In this document: positions 9,078 to 17,335 of the stretch, piece after piece
How the letters are laid out: every line of letters starts with the position of its first letter
Position numbering within the stretch: position 1 is the first letter of the stretch
Assembly: GCA_015232315.1 (NCBI GenBank)
Contig: JADFZZ010000037.1
Location: forward strand, 1-49,613
Reading direction: 5' to 3'
DNA length: 49,613 bases
Source of the DNA: SAR324 cluster bacterium
GTDB lineage: Bacteria; SAR324; NAC60-12
Position numbers and translations under genes: made by a program
Notes under the pieces: model-generated
What the model saw: only the letters and a program-made list of their open reading frames with translations
Told to the model about the DNA's origin: nothing
The model's database searches: none

Positions 9078-12000
9078 TCATGAAGTAAGAGGAAAATCTC
9101 CTGTAATTTTGACCGCGACCATGGTCACATCATCTTCAAGTGGCAACCCCTGATTGAACGCATTCATTTCTGTTTCAAGTCCGTTCAGTATGTGCTGACA
9201 CGCCTCTTCGCGGTGGTCTCTCAGAAAGTTGCGCAAACGCTTTTCGCCCCATTCCTCACGTTCAGGACTCATGTTTTCTGTGAGACCGTCTGTATAAAAA
9301 AACAAGAAATCGCCCTGACTCAACTGCTGTGAACTCTCTGTAAATTCAAGAGTTTCCATTTCACCCAGACGAATGTTCCGGTTCAGGAGTTTTTTCACTT
9401 TTCCCTGCTGATCCAGACAGAGCGGAAAGTTGTGTCCGGCATTGGCAAAACGCATGACCCCTGTTTTCAGCTCAATGGCCGCAATAAAAAAAGTCATGAG
9501 ATAGCGTGTGCGTCCTGTCCTGAAAATAGCCCGGTTCAAATGAAACAGCACTTTGGGTAAATCAGGAGCCTGCCCTTCAGCCAGTTCCTCAAGCACCCCA
9601 CAGGCCGTGCTGGCCGCCGCTGTGACCAATGCGGCGGGTGATCCGTGACCTGTCACATCGCCGATCATCACATACAGGTGGTTCTCAATCTGCGTCATAA
9701 AACCATACCAGTCCCCGCCGGTTTCGCTGGCGGACTTAAAATAACCGGCAATATCCATTCCGGGAATTACAGGAATTTTTAATGGCAACAAGGCATGCTG
9801 TACCGCCGCGGCCGTTTTGAGTTCGGCTTCCATGCGGACGCTGTTTCCCAGGTTGGCATACAGTTGGGCATTTTCGATGGAGATTGCGGCCTGAGTCGAT
9901 AAAATATTGAGAATTTCCAAGCGATCCTCAGTAAACGCACCCGGAGTCATCCTGTTTTCCAGATACAATGTCTGGAACAATTCCCCCTTATGCAGCATCG
10001 GCATGCACAATATGGATTTGGCAGTGCTGTTGACAAAATAGGGATCAGTGAAGAATTTGTCGTTCCGGGTGACATCATTGATCACAATGTTTTCACGTGT
10101 CCGCATCGCATAACGAATGAGTGACTCCGGAACCATTCTTTGTGAAGCAGATTCCGTGATGCTCTGGCTAATATCCTTGCTGGCTTCAATCTGGATCAAA
10201 CCATCCTTTTCCCTGAGCAATAGTCCGCGATCCGCACCGGCATTTTCAATAATAATGAGTAGCAATTTCTCCAGAAGTTGTTCCAATACGATTTCGCCGG
10301 AAATTGTTTGTGAAGCCTTGATCACTGTCATCAAATCAAGACTTCCACCAATATTTCTGGTCGTTGGAACGGTTTTGGCTGAAATGGTTTTTCGTGCATT
10401 CTGCAAACCGGATGTGGTTTGTTCAACTTGTTTTGGCACCATCGCGGGATACGTTTTTTCAAAAAATTTAATTTTGGCGTCGGCTCCCCATTGGCGATAT
10501 AAAAACAGGGCATCCCTGAAAAAAAGTCGGGCAATCTCCTCTTCCTTCCGTGCCAGATAAAACCTGGCTGTCAACTCACAGGCAATGGCCGCTTCCTGCT
10601 GATAATTATTCGTTTTAGCCGCTTCGATGGCCTGACGGTACAGTGTCATGGCGTGGAGGTCCTCTTTCCGGACCCGTGCGATTTCCGCTTCAATCAGCAG
10701 GCATCGCTGAAGCTGGTTCATGGGTGCGGATTCATTCCATTTTTTAAGCCGTTTCAGATCTTTGCCGGCTCTACTTAAATATTTTTTCTGTTCCTTGGCA
10801 GGTTTGTTTCCAGCTACTGCCAGATGGATCAACGCATCATAAAAATAGAAAATCGGGACATGCACCATTCCCATGGCCGCTTCCACATATTTCAGATTTT
10901 CATTGGCGTTGTTTAAGCCCTCATCCCATTGTTCAAACATAAAGCACAGAATCAGTTTATTCAGAAACAGCGAAAAAATCGCGGCATTGTCATGAGCGTC
11001 CTGATGTTTGGGAAGCATCACCGCCTCATCATAAACTTCACCTTTGATCTTTTGCGGTACGTCAACCTCACTGGTCAGATTCAGCACCACCTGCTGATAC
11101 ATGTGATTGTAATGCAACGGCGTCACCTGACGGATTTGTTCCAGAATCCGGTTGTATCTCAATATTTTATCCAGCACTTCATGCAGATTGATCCCTGCCA
11201 GAAACGAGAGCGCGCAGTTGTTGTGAGCCGCCAGAGCGGCAAATTCAAAGTCGCCTTTTTCGATGCCGATCTGACAGACAGGTTCCAGCATTGAAATTGA
11301 TTTTCCCACAGACTCTTTCCAATGTTGGAGGAATGTGCTGATCAGAAACAGGATTTGTGTCCTGGACTGATATTCCTGATTCTGCTCCATAAGCTTAAGT
11401 GCCAGTTCACCAAACTCATAACCCGCAGAAGGATTGCCCAGCGCGCTTGCTGTGATACTGCCGAAAGCGGTAAGAGAAATATAGGAATACGGATTATTTC
11501 CATATTTGACGACAAGCTGAACATTGGTGAACACCGTAATCGGCATCAGATCCGGAAGCGCAATGTATGAGGGTGCCATGAGACTGGAAAGGATGCGACT
11601 GGCCGCCAGTTTCTCAGGTTGTGTCATCCGTGGAAGATTTGCCAGATCCGCGGTTTTATGTCCCATCAACGTAATTTTCGTTTTGATCAGACTCAAAGCA
11701 ACATGGAGTTTTCCCGGGTTGGAGGGCAAATTTACGCCCAGCGACCGGAGAATGATCAATGCTGTTTGAACAGCTTTCAGCTCCCTGTTTTGCGCGATAT
11801 ACCCATGAATTCGCGATTCATAGGCGGGAACCTTGTCCAGCACTGTTTTCCCGCAAGCAATAATTTTTTGGACAAAGGTTTCCATCAGATCGAACTGGCG
11901 ATTCAGATAGGCGTTTTCAGCCGCTTCCGAATACAGCGACAACAGCAGTGAATAATGCCTGTCCCAGCCCTGCTCACCAAGGCATTCAATACCAATTTCC

Positions 12001-14327
12001 GCATGTCCGGTACCTGGCCCGTAGGCCGCAGAAATCCGTGCCTTGCGACTTGCCTGAAGATTCAACTCCGCTAAGGGCACCGAGTCCGCTTCATCCCTGA
12101 TCTCACGACCCGCGTTCAATTGTGACAGTACATAAAATAATTGTTCCTCCAGGCGTTCAGCGGACAGATGTTTGAGTAAGAACTGGCCAATGCGCCAATG
12201 AATCGTTTTTTGTTGTTCAGGTTCAATCAGTCCATGAGCGGCCTGCTGGATACGGTCATGCAGAAATTTATCTGTGATTAGCGGATATTTTTCGCCCAAC
12301 ACAACCGCGTCAGCTTCTTCCATCGAAATCAGCAGTTTGTGATGACCGCTCAACGGCATGACAAGCCCTTCCTGCACAGCGGACCATAGATCAATGGAAA
12401 TTTTTCTCAAGGATCGGTCACAAAGAATCGCCAACGTCTGAAGATCAAACGAAGGGCCGATACAAGCCGCCATCTTCAGGGCCGCCTGTGTTTCATCAGG
12501 CAGTCTTTCAATTTTTGCGATCATCAGATCCACCACGTTATCAGTGGTCTGTTCCTCCTTGATTTTCGATAAATCCCAATTCCACTTCAACGTATCGGGA
12601 TCAAAGGCCAATAGTTTTTGTCTGTGCAGGTGTTTTAAAAACTCTCCGATAAAAAATGGATTACCCCCGGTTTTCTTGAACACCAGATATCCCAGCGATG
12701 CGACTTCATCCATGCTGGAGCGGAGTGTGTCGGAAACAAGCTGATTCACATCACTGACCACCAGAGGTTCCAGGATGAGTTCTTGAAAGGTCTGACCTCC
12801 ACGTACAATTTCTTCCATCGTCATTTTAAACGGATGGGCCGGATCGACCTCATTGCTACGATATGCGCCAATAAACAGAAGATAACTGTCGGACATGCCT
12901 GACATCAGATTTTTCAGCAGTATCAGTGTTGAGGAGTCCGCCCATTGGAGATCATCGAGAAACATCACCAGTGGATGCTCTTTTTGTGCGAATACCCTGA
13001 TAAACTGCTGAAAAACCCGTTGGAACCGGTTTTGATTTTCGATGGAGCCCAACACGGGAACCTCTGGCTGTTCGCCCAATATCAATTCCAGATCGGGAAT
13101 CAGATCAATCACAATTCCAGCGTTAGTTCCCAAAGCCTGAAGCAACCCGTTTTTCCAGACATTCAATTTGTTGGAAGACTCAGACAACAATTGCCGGATT
13201 AACTCTTTGAAGGCCTGAGCCAGAGCCGAATAGGGTTCATTGCGTTTGAATTGATCAAATTTCCCTGAAATGTAATGTCCGTCCTGTTCTGTGAGTTTTT
13301 TCAGTATCTCCTGAACCAGCGCGGTTTTACCAACACCGGACTGCCCGGAAATCAGCATCATTTTCGTGCCTTCATTCAGCATCAGATTGAAACAGTCTCT
13401 GAGTTCCTGAACATTTTTTTCGCGGCCATAAAGCTTCTGGGGAATCTGGAACTGGCCACTCATGTCTTTGAGGCCCGGAGCAAATGGTTCAATATGACCA
13501 TGGAGCTTCAACTCTTCCTGACATTGGAGCATGTCATTACGCACACCTCTGGCACTGCGGTAACGGTCTTCCACACTCTTTGAAATCATTTTCATGATGA
13601 TATCGGACAACGCCTGGGGAATTGCCGGATTTGCCTCCTTCAAGGGTTTGGGTGGATGCGCGATGTGGCAATGAACCCAACCGATCGCGTCTTCCGCGTC
13701 AAAGGGCAATTGACCGGAAAGAATTTCATAAAACGTGATTCCAAGTGAATACAGATCTGTCCGGTGGTCAATTGCGCAGTTCATTCGGCCTGTCTGTTCC
13801 GGTGAAATATAGGCCAGTGTACCTTCAAGCACATTAGGGTGCTGGATGGATTGAATTTCATAAGAGAGTTCCGTGGAAATACCAAAGTCGATGAAACTGA
13901 CTTGACCGGTTTCGTTGGAAAATACCAGATTGGCGGGATTGATATCTTTGTGAATGACCCGATGCTGATGGATGTTTTCGAGAATATTGAGAGATTGGAT
14001 CGCCATTTCCAGAAAACCGGGAATGTCAGAACCAAACGAGGACTTCCGCTTATGCAATGAATTTCCCCCCAGATCGTCCAGCACCAGAACGAGACTGTTC
14101 TGATGTTTGACCAGATCATAAACCTTCACAATGCCGGGAAACTGGATTTTTTTCAGGATTTCATATTCATGACGAAATTGGGCAACTTCTTCAGGAGACG
14201 GGTATTCGTTTTTAAGAAACTTGAGAATAACCGGCTGACTGTTCACGTCGGTGACTGCCCTGAACACCATGGAATTCTCGCCTTCATACAACTGTTCCTG
14301 AATCTGATATCCTGGAATTATCATCAT
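9078..14327 (-). CDS. Giant Ser/Thr kinase - AAA ATPase - TPR-like - GAF - PP2C (SpoIIE) protein 2
   Basis: At 1749 residues this is a full-length paralogue of the protein at 1971-7214, with the same domain order. The kinase has K36 in VILKFLK, HKDINPANL, DFG and SPEQTGRMN; the AAA domain has GQSGVGKTA near 326 and LVMFLDDLQWAD near 455. A helical repeat region, a GAF domain (about 1346-1490) and PP2C follow, the last with TGGDWYGF near 1536, GDVTGHG near 1555, FYTDGLTE near 1676 and DDVTMV near 1730. Its PP2C differs clearly in motif wording from that of protein 1, while the kinase and AAA parts are alike, so the C-termini have different histories. Start options are ATG at 14327 or 14324 after GGGTGA. 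It begins 62 bases after the PEGA gene, probably in the same transcript, so that exported protein may belong to its input pathway. Confidence 0.9.
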   Translation of the reverse strand: MMIIPGYQIQEQLYEGENSMVFRAVTDVNSQPVILKFLKNEYPSPEEVAQFRHEYEILKKIQFPGIVKVYDLVKHQNSLVLVLDDLGGNSLHKRKSSFGSDIPGFLEMAIQSLNILENIHQHRVIHKDINPANLVFSNETGQVSFIDFGISTELSYEIQSIQHPNVLEGTLAYISPEQTGRMNCAIDHRTDLYSLGITFYEILSGQLPFDAEDAIGWVHCHIAHPPKPLKEANPAIPQALSDIIMKMISKSVEDRYRSARGVRNDMLQCQEELKLHGHIEPFAPGLKDMSGQFQIPQKLYGREKNVQELRDCFNLMLNEGTKMMLISGQSGVGKTALVQEILKKLTEQDGHYISGKFDQFKRNEPYSALAQAFKELIRQLLSESSNKLNVWKNGLLQALGTNAGIVIDLIPDLELILGEQPEVPVLGSIENQNRFQRVFQQFIRVFAQKEHPLVMFLDDLQWADSSTLILLKNLMSGMSDSYLLFIGAYRSNEVDPAHPFKMTMEEIVRGGQTFQELILEPLVVSDVNQLVSDTLRSSMDEVASLGYLVFKKTGGNPFFIGEFLKHLHRQKLLAFDPDTLKWNWDLSKIKEEQTTDNVVDLMIAKIERLPDETQAALKMAACIGPSFDLQTLAILCDRSLRKISIDLWSAVQEGLVMPLSGHHKLLISMEEADAVVLGEKYPLITDKFLHDRIQQAAHGLIEPEQQKTIHWRIGQFLLKHLSAERLEEQLFYVLSQLNAGREIRDEADSVPLAELNLQASRKARISAAYGPGTGHAEIGIECLGEQGWDRHYSLLLSLYSEAAENAYLNRQFDLMETFVQKIIACGKTVLDKVPAYESRIHGYIAQNRELKAVQTALIILRSLGVNLPSNPGKLHVALSLIKTKITLMGHKTADLANLPRMTQPEKLAASRILSSLMAPSYIALPDLMPITVFTNVQLVVKYGNNPYSYISLTAFGSITASALGNPSAGYEFGELALKLMEQNQEYQSRTQILFLISTFLQHWKESVGKSISMLEPVCQIGIEKGDFEFAALAAHNNCALSFLAGINLHEVLDKILRYNRILEQIRQVTPLHYNHMYQQVVLNLTSEVDVPQKIKGEVYDEAVMLPKHQDAHDNAAIFSLFLNKLILCFMFEQWDEGLNNANENLKYVEAAMGMVHVPIFYFYDALIHLAVAGNKPAKEQKKYLSRAGKDLKRLKKWNESAPMNQLQRCLLIEAEIARVRKEDLHAMTLYRQAIEAAKTNNYQQEAAIACELTARFYLARKEEEIARLFFRDALFLYRQWGADAKIKFFEKTYPAMVPKQVEQTTSGLQNARKTISAKTVPTTRNIGGSLDLMTVIKASQTISGEIVLEQLLEKLLLIIIENAGADRGLLLREKDGLIQIEASKDISQSITESASQRMVPESLIRYAMRTRENIVINDVTRNDKFFTDPYFVNSTAKSILCMPMLHKGELFQTLYLENRMTPGAFTEDRLEILNILSTQAAISIENAQLYANLGNSVRMEAELKTAAAVQHALLPLKIPVIPGMDIAGYFKSASETGGDWYGFMTQIENHLYVMIGDVTGHGSPAALVTAAASTACGVLEELAEGQAPDLPKVLFHLNRAIFRTGRTRYLMTFFIAAIELKTGVMRFANAGHNFPLCLDQQGKVKKLLNRNIRLGEMETLEFTESSQQLSQGDFLFFYTDGLTENMSPEREEWGEKRLRNFLRDHREEACQHILNGLETEMNAFNQGLPLEDDVTMVAVKITGDFPLTS

Positions 14328-14389
14328 ATGTCACCCAAACCACAAAGAATAACTGAATTACAAAAATCCAATAGCCGCAAAATCACTTG

Positions 14390-15601
14390 CTATCTCCCCC
14401 GGTCTCTTCCCCGATCTCTGCCACCGCCACCAGGTCCACCCCGACCGCCACCAGGCCCACCCCGACCCTGATCATGTGATCGGCGTTCCAGCGTCATATT
14501 CAGGCGTGTGATCTCGTCCGCCTTGACTTCAAAGGATTGACTGATCGCTCGTCCGTCTTTCTGAAGCGTAAGGACATGTCGTCCTTCCGAAACGGAAGGA
14601 ATCAACGTATCCGTCTTCAAATGCAGTTCTTCGCCATCCAGAATAATGTCCGCACCCGAGGGCGATGATTTGATAAAGACCTTGCCATTCCCCAGTGTTT
14701 TTTCAGCAACAAACAGGCTGGAGGTCTCCTCTCCCAACAGTTTATCGGCCAGTAGATCCAGGACGGTTTGGATGGTTTTGGTATCACCATTGAATTCCAC
14801 GGTTTGCGACACCAGCAAGGCACCATCCTGAATGTTGCTCAATTTTGCGGTAATAAAAAACACCCCTTCATCAACCTTGAGAAATTGAACTGTCACCATA
14901 CGATTGACGCCAAGCTTTTCGCCGATATAGCCGTTGCACGCTTCTTCACGACAGTTGGTTTTTTGTTTGATGGCATTCACGTCCACTTTCGCCATTTCAA
15001 TCGCACTGATCTGATGAAACTGGGGATGCCTGGCGAGAGAGGAACGAAACAGGTTGCTGTAAGCCTTTCGCTGTGATTCATTCAACACCTCAGATTCCAT
15101 ATCCATGACGGCCACCAGCGTTTTTCTGTGTTTGTCCGGCAGATTGAATAATATTTCCTGCTGCGTCAGCACGGCACCACTCATTTGATCTTTCAAGGCC
15201 CGGATTCTTAAAATCACATGGTTGTCCTGAATTTCATATGTCGTATTCACATGAATGGCTTGAGATGAAATACCAGCGATCGCTTCTGACAACAACAGTA
15301 ATTCCACATTGGACAATTTCTGTTCAAACGCAAAATACAGTTCTGTTTCAATCCATTTCGCATCCTTGTCATGATCGTTGTTCTGATGATTTTTGACACT
15401 GATGACCATGGATTGATCCTGCTGGTTGCGCAGAATATTGATGAAATGCGCGGTTACTTCAGACAGTGCCTGTTCGAAAGATTGTTGTGCCTCAGAGGAA
15501 GCCTTGGGAGGATTCGCCAGAAGTTGTGTGGCAAAACCCGTAAGGGAAAATACAATACAAAGTAATCCACCGATTAATCGCCTGATCATGATGCTTGCCA
15601 T
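14390..15601 (-). CDS. Exported CsgG-like/PEGA-domain protein with Gly-Arg-rich tail
   Basis: The 403-residue product begins with a signal peptide (MIRRLIGGLLCIVFSLTG core, cleavage probably after LLANP or LLA). Residues about 160-285 resemble the CsgG/TolB-N-like fold found in lipoprotein assembly factors, including KTNCREEACNGYIGEKLGV, whose paired cysteines fit the usual CxxDECA-type element. A PEGA domain follows (about 305-375: KVFIKSSPSGADIILDGE...), a fold common in exported surface-binding proteins. The last ~28 residues are almost only Gly, Arg, Pro and Asp, encoded partly by a 21-base direct repeat. The start at 15601 follows AGGAA at five bases. It is first in the run of minus-strand genes leading into giant kinase 2, which suggests an envelope or periplasmic partner of that kinase. 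Confidence 0.8.
   Translation of the reverse strand: MASIMIRRLIGGLLCIVFSLTGFATQLLANPPKASSEAQQSFEQALSEVTAHFINILRNQQDQSMVISVKNHQNNDHDKDAKWIETELYFAFEQKLSNVELLLLSEAIAGISSQAIHVNTTYEIQDNHVILRIRALKDQMSGAVLTQQEILFNLPDKHRKTLVAVMDMESEVLNESQRKAYSNLFRSSLARHPQFHQISAIEMAKVDVNAIKQKTNCREEACNGYIGEKLGVNRMVTVQFLKVDEGVFFITAKLSNIQDGALLVSQTVEFNGDTKTIQTVLDLLADKLLGEETSSLFVAEKTLGNGKVFIKSSPSGADIILDGEELHLKTDTLIPSVSEGRHVLTLQKDGRAISQSFEVKADEITRLNMTLERRSHDQGRGGPGGGRGGPGGGGRDRGRDRGR
14424..14465. repeat. 21-base direct repeat, two copies, coding the RG-rich tail
   Basis: Two adjacent 21-base units (14424-14444 and 14445-14465) differ at one base. They encode the Gly-Gly-Pro-Gly-Gly-Gly-Arg-type tail of the PEGA protein and could change copy number by slippage. 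Confidence 0.75.
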
Positions 15602-15733
15602 AAGTTCCTGATAGTTTTAAATTGGAGGTAATGGATTTGATACACAGGGATGCTATACAAGGGAGTAACAAAATTCAGAACAGAGGTCAATAAACGTTCT
15701 GTGACTCCGTGGCTTTCTCATAAAAAATTAATC

Positions 15734-15882
15734 CTGGACTTTGAACATTTCGAGGTGTCGTCGCGAACTAATGTGAGAGATCTTTCTTAATATCAAAGAG
15801 TTAATAATTCTCCCTTCGGTCGAAACGACACACCGTGAGATCAATAATTTCAGTGGTTCATGAGAAAATGTTCATAGTCCAG
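15734..15882. repeat. Small inverted-repeat element (MITE-like) in the 15602-16049 gap
   Basis: The 17-base arms at 15734-15750 and 15866-15882 match as inverted repeats at 16 of 17 positions. Inside, TGTCGT... (from about 15755) and a second block around 15810-15835 (CTCCCTTCGGTCGAAACGACA) are also in inverted orientation. The inner block resembles dispersed palindromes common in several phyla. There is no coding frame. The rest of the gap from 15602 to 16049 is AT-rich and should hold the promoters of the divergent PEGA and outer-membrane genes; I do not see a firm one. Confidence 0.55.
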
Positions 15883-16049
15883 AAAGATTTATAACCAAAC
15901 GGAATTCAATGATAAAATTCGTTTTCAGATTTGCTCATAAATTCCATTATAACGTTTTTGAATTAATGCTTATTTCGCCTTGATACTTCCATTCTTTATC
16001 GCAAAAATACCGTCATGTTTTTCGTTATCGTCTTGCTTGGGAGAAAACT

Positions 16050-17321
16050 ATGAAAAAGCAAATCATCCTTTTGATATTTTTTTTAAGTATCAGCGGATTA
16101 CAGATTGTATGGGCCAGCGGAAATCTTTGTATTATCTGGAAACAAGGCATGGAATGTCCTCCGGATCAAAATGAAGAGGAAACAACACAAATCCAGGGAT
16201 TGACAGAATCTAAAAATGATTCACTGCAAGATTTTTATGATTTTATTTCTGAAAACACCTCCAGTTCAGATTTTGATATGTCCGACTCAGGTTTTGATAC
16301 AGATACAGGTTTGGACGACAATACGGTCATGACGGATACAGCGGATCAAGGTGTATCAATGGACAGAGAAGTCGAGGATGATCCAACCATGGATACTACG
16401 GATCAAGGCACAGTGGATTCAGGAACGGAATCGACGGAGGAGCCTGGCATCGAGGAAGGTGGTTCTGAAACACCGACTCCCGCAACGGGATCTCAAACCA
16501 CCAACGCGCCTCCTCCAGAAGAAACCAAAAGTTCCGAGGAGAAAAAAAGCGAAAAAGTAGAGGGGGATGAGAAAAAAGAAGAAAAGAAAGAAGAGAAAGA
16601 GGGAAAAAAAGAGGAGAAGAAGGAAAAGAAAGAAGAGAAGAAAGATAAAAAACCAGCAGGTTTCAAACCCAAACAAGCCTCTGTCGGAATGAATGGCGCT
16701 TTTTCCGGCAACATTCAGGCTTATTCCATTCCCTTTGGTTACAATTTGAGTCCCGTCTTCAAGATTGCCGGATCGTTGCCTTACATCAAAACCAGTGATT
16801 TCGAGGGAACGGGCAACCTCAATCTGTCAGGAAAATATTTTTTGGCTTTTGATGATTCATTGGCTCTTGTCACCTCTCTTGGAGTGAAATTACCCACAGG
16901 GGATGAAAAAACCGGCTCGAGGGATGTGATCGAATGGGCCTTTGGGCAAAACACATCTTTCACCATGGACAAAGCCAGGATTCTGGCGAGCTACGTATTG
17001 AACTATCGACCGGCAGACAGCAATATGCTGGATAAAGGCGATAGTTTCAATTTCTTCGCTGGCATGGATGTTCCTGCCAACTGGCTGATGCAATTCACCA
17101 ATCTGTATGTCGCGGTACTTTCTTCCTATACCACGGAAGATCTGTATGATGGCACAGGACTGGGAAATCAAAGAACTTTGCTGGATATCACTACAGGGAT
17201 TGTTTTTTTAAGTTGGAATCTTCGTGTCGGTATCACGATTCCAACCTACACCCAATCAGAGACACTGAGTAATTCCGACCGAAATCCGGTAGTAGATTTT
17301 GGTTTACGTTACACCATGTAA
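16050..17321 (+). CDS. Outer-membrane barrel-like protein with acidic and Lys/Glu-rich linker
   Basis: The 423-residue protein has a signal peptide (residues 1-24, ending at a WASG-type site). An acidic Asp/Thr/Ser/Glu-rich region runs to about 150 and a Lys/Glu stretch covers about 160-205. The C-terminal 220 residues have an alternating pattern of beta strands (GFKPKQASVGMNGAFSG..., LALVTSLGVKLPTGDEKTG) and end in LRYTM. The C-terminal part resembles outer-membrane transport or 'phenol-degradation MetA-like' barrels, where GVKLPTGD-like turns are common. The ATG follows TTGGGAG at seven bases. The next gene starts 14 bases downstream, so the two are probably co-transcribed. The charged linker could bridge periplasm and peptidoglycan; this is a guess. 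The family is not certain. Confidence 0.75.
   Translation: MKKQIILLIFFLSISGLQIVWASGNLCIIWKQGMECPPDQNEEETTQIQGLTESKNDSLQDFYDFISENTSSSDFDMSDSGFDTDTGLDDNTVMTDTADQGVSMDREVEDDPTMDTTDQGTVDSGTESTEEPGIEEGGSETPTPATGSQTTNAPPPEETKSSEEKKSEKVEGDEKKEEKKEEKEGKKEEKKEKKEEKKDKKPAGFKPKQASVGMNGAFSGNIQAYSIPFGYNLSPVFKIAGSLPYIKTSDFEGTGNLNLSGKYFLAFDDSLALVTSLGVKLPTGDEKTGSRDVIEWAFGQNTSFTMDKARILASYVLNYRPADSNMLDKGDSFNFFAGMDVPANWLMQFTNLYVAVLSSYTTEDLYDGTGLGNQRTLLDITTGIVFLSWNLRVGITIPTYTQSETLSNSDRNPVVDFGLRYTM
16569..16645 (+). repeat. 77-base pure purine tract
   Basis: Every base on the plus strand from 16569 to 16645 is A or G. It encodes the Lys/Glu-rich linker of the gene at 16050. Such tracts can slip during replication and can form triplex DNA. 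Confidence 0.85.
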
Positions 17322-17335
17322 TCAAAAGAGGTTTT

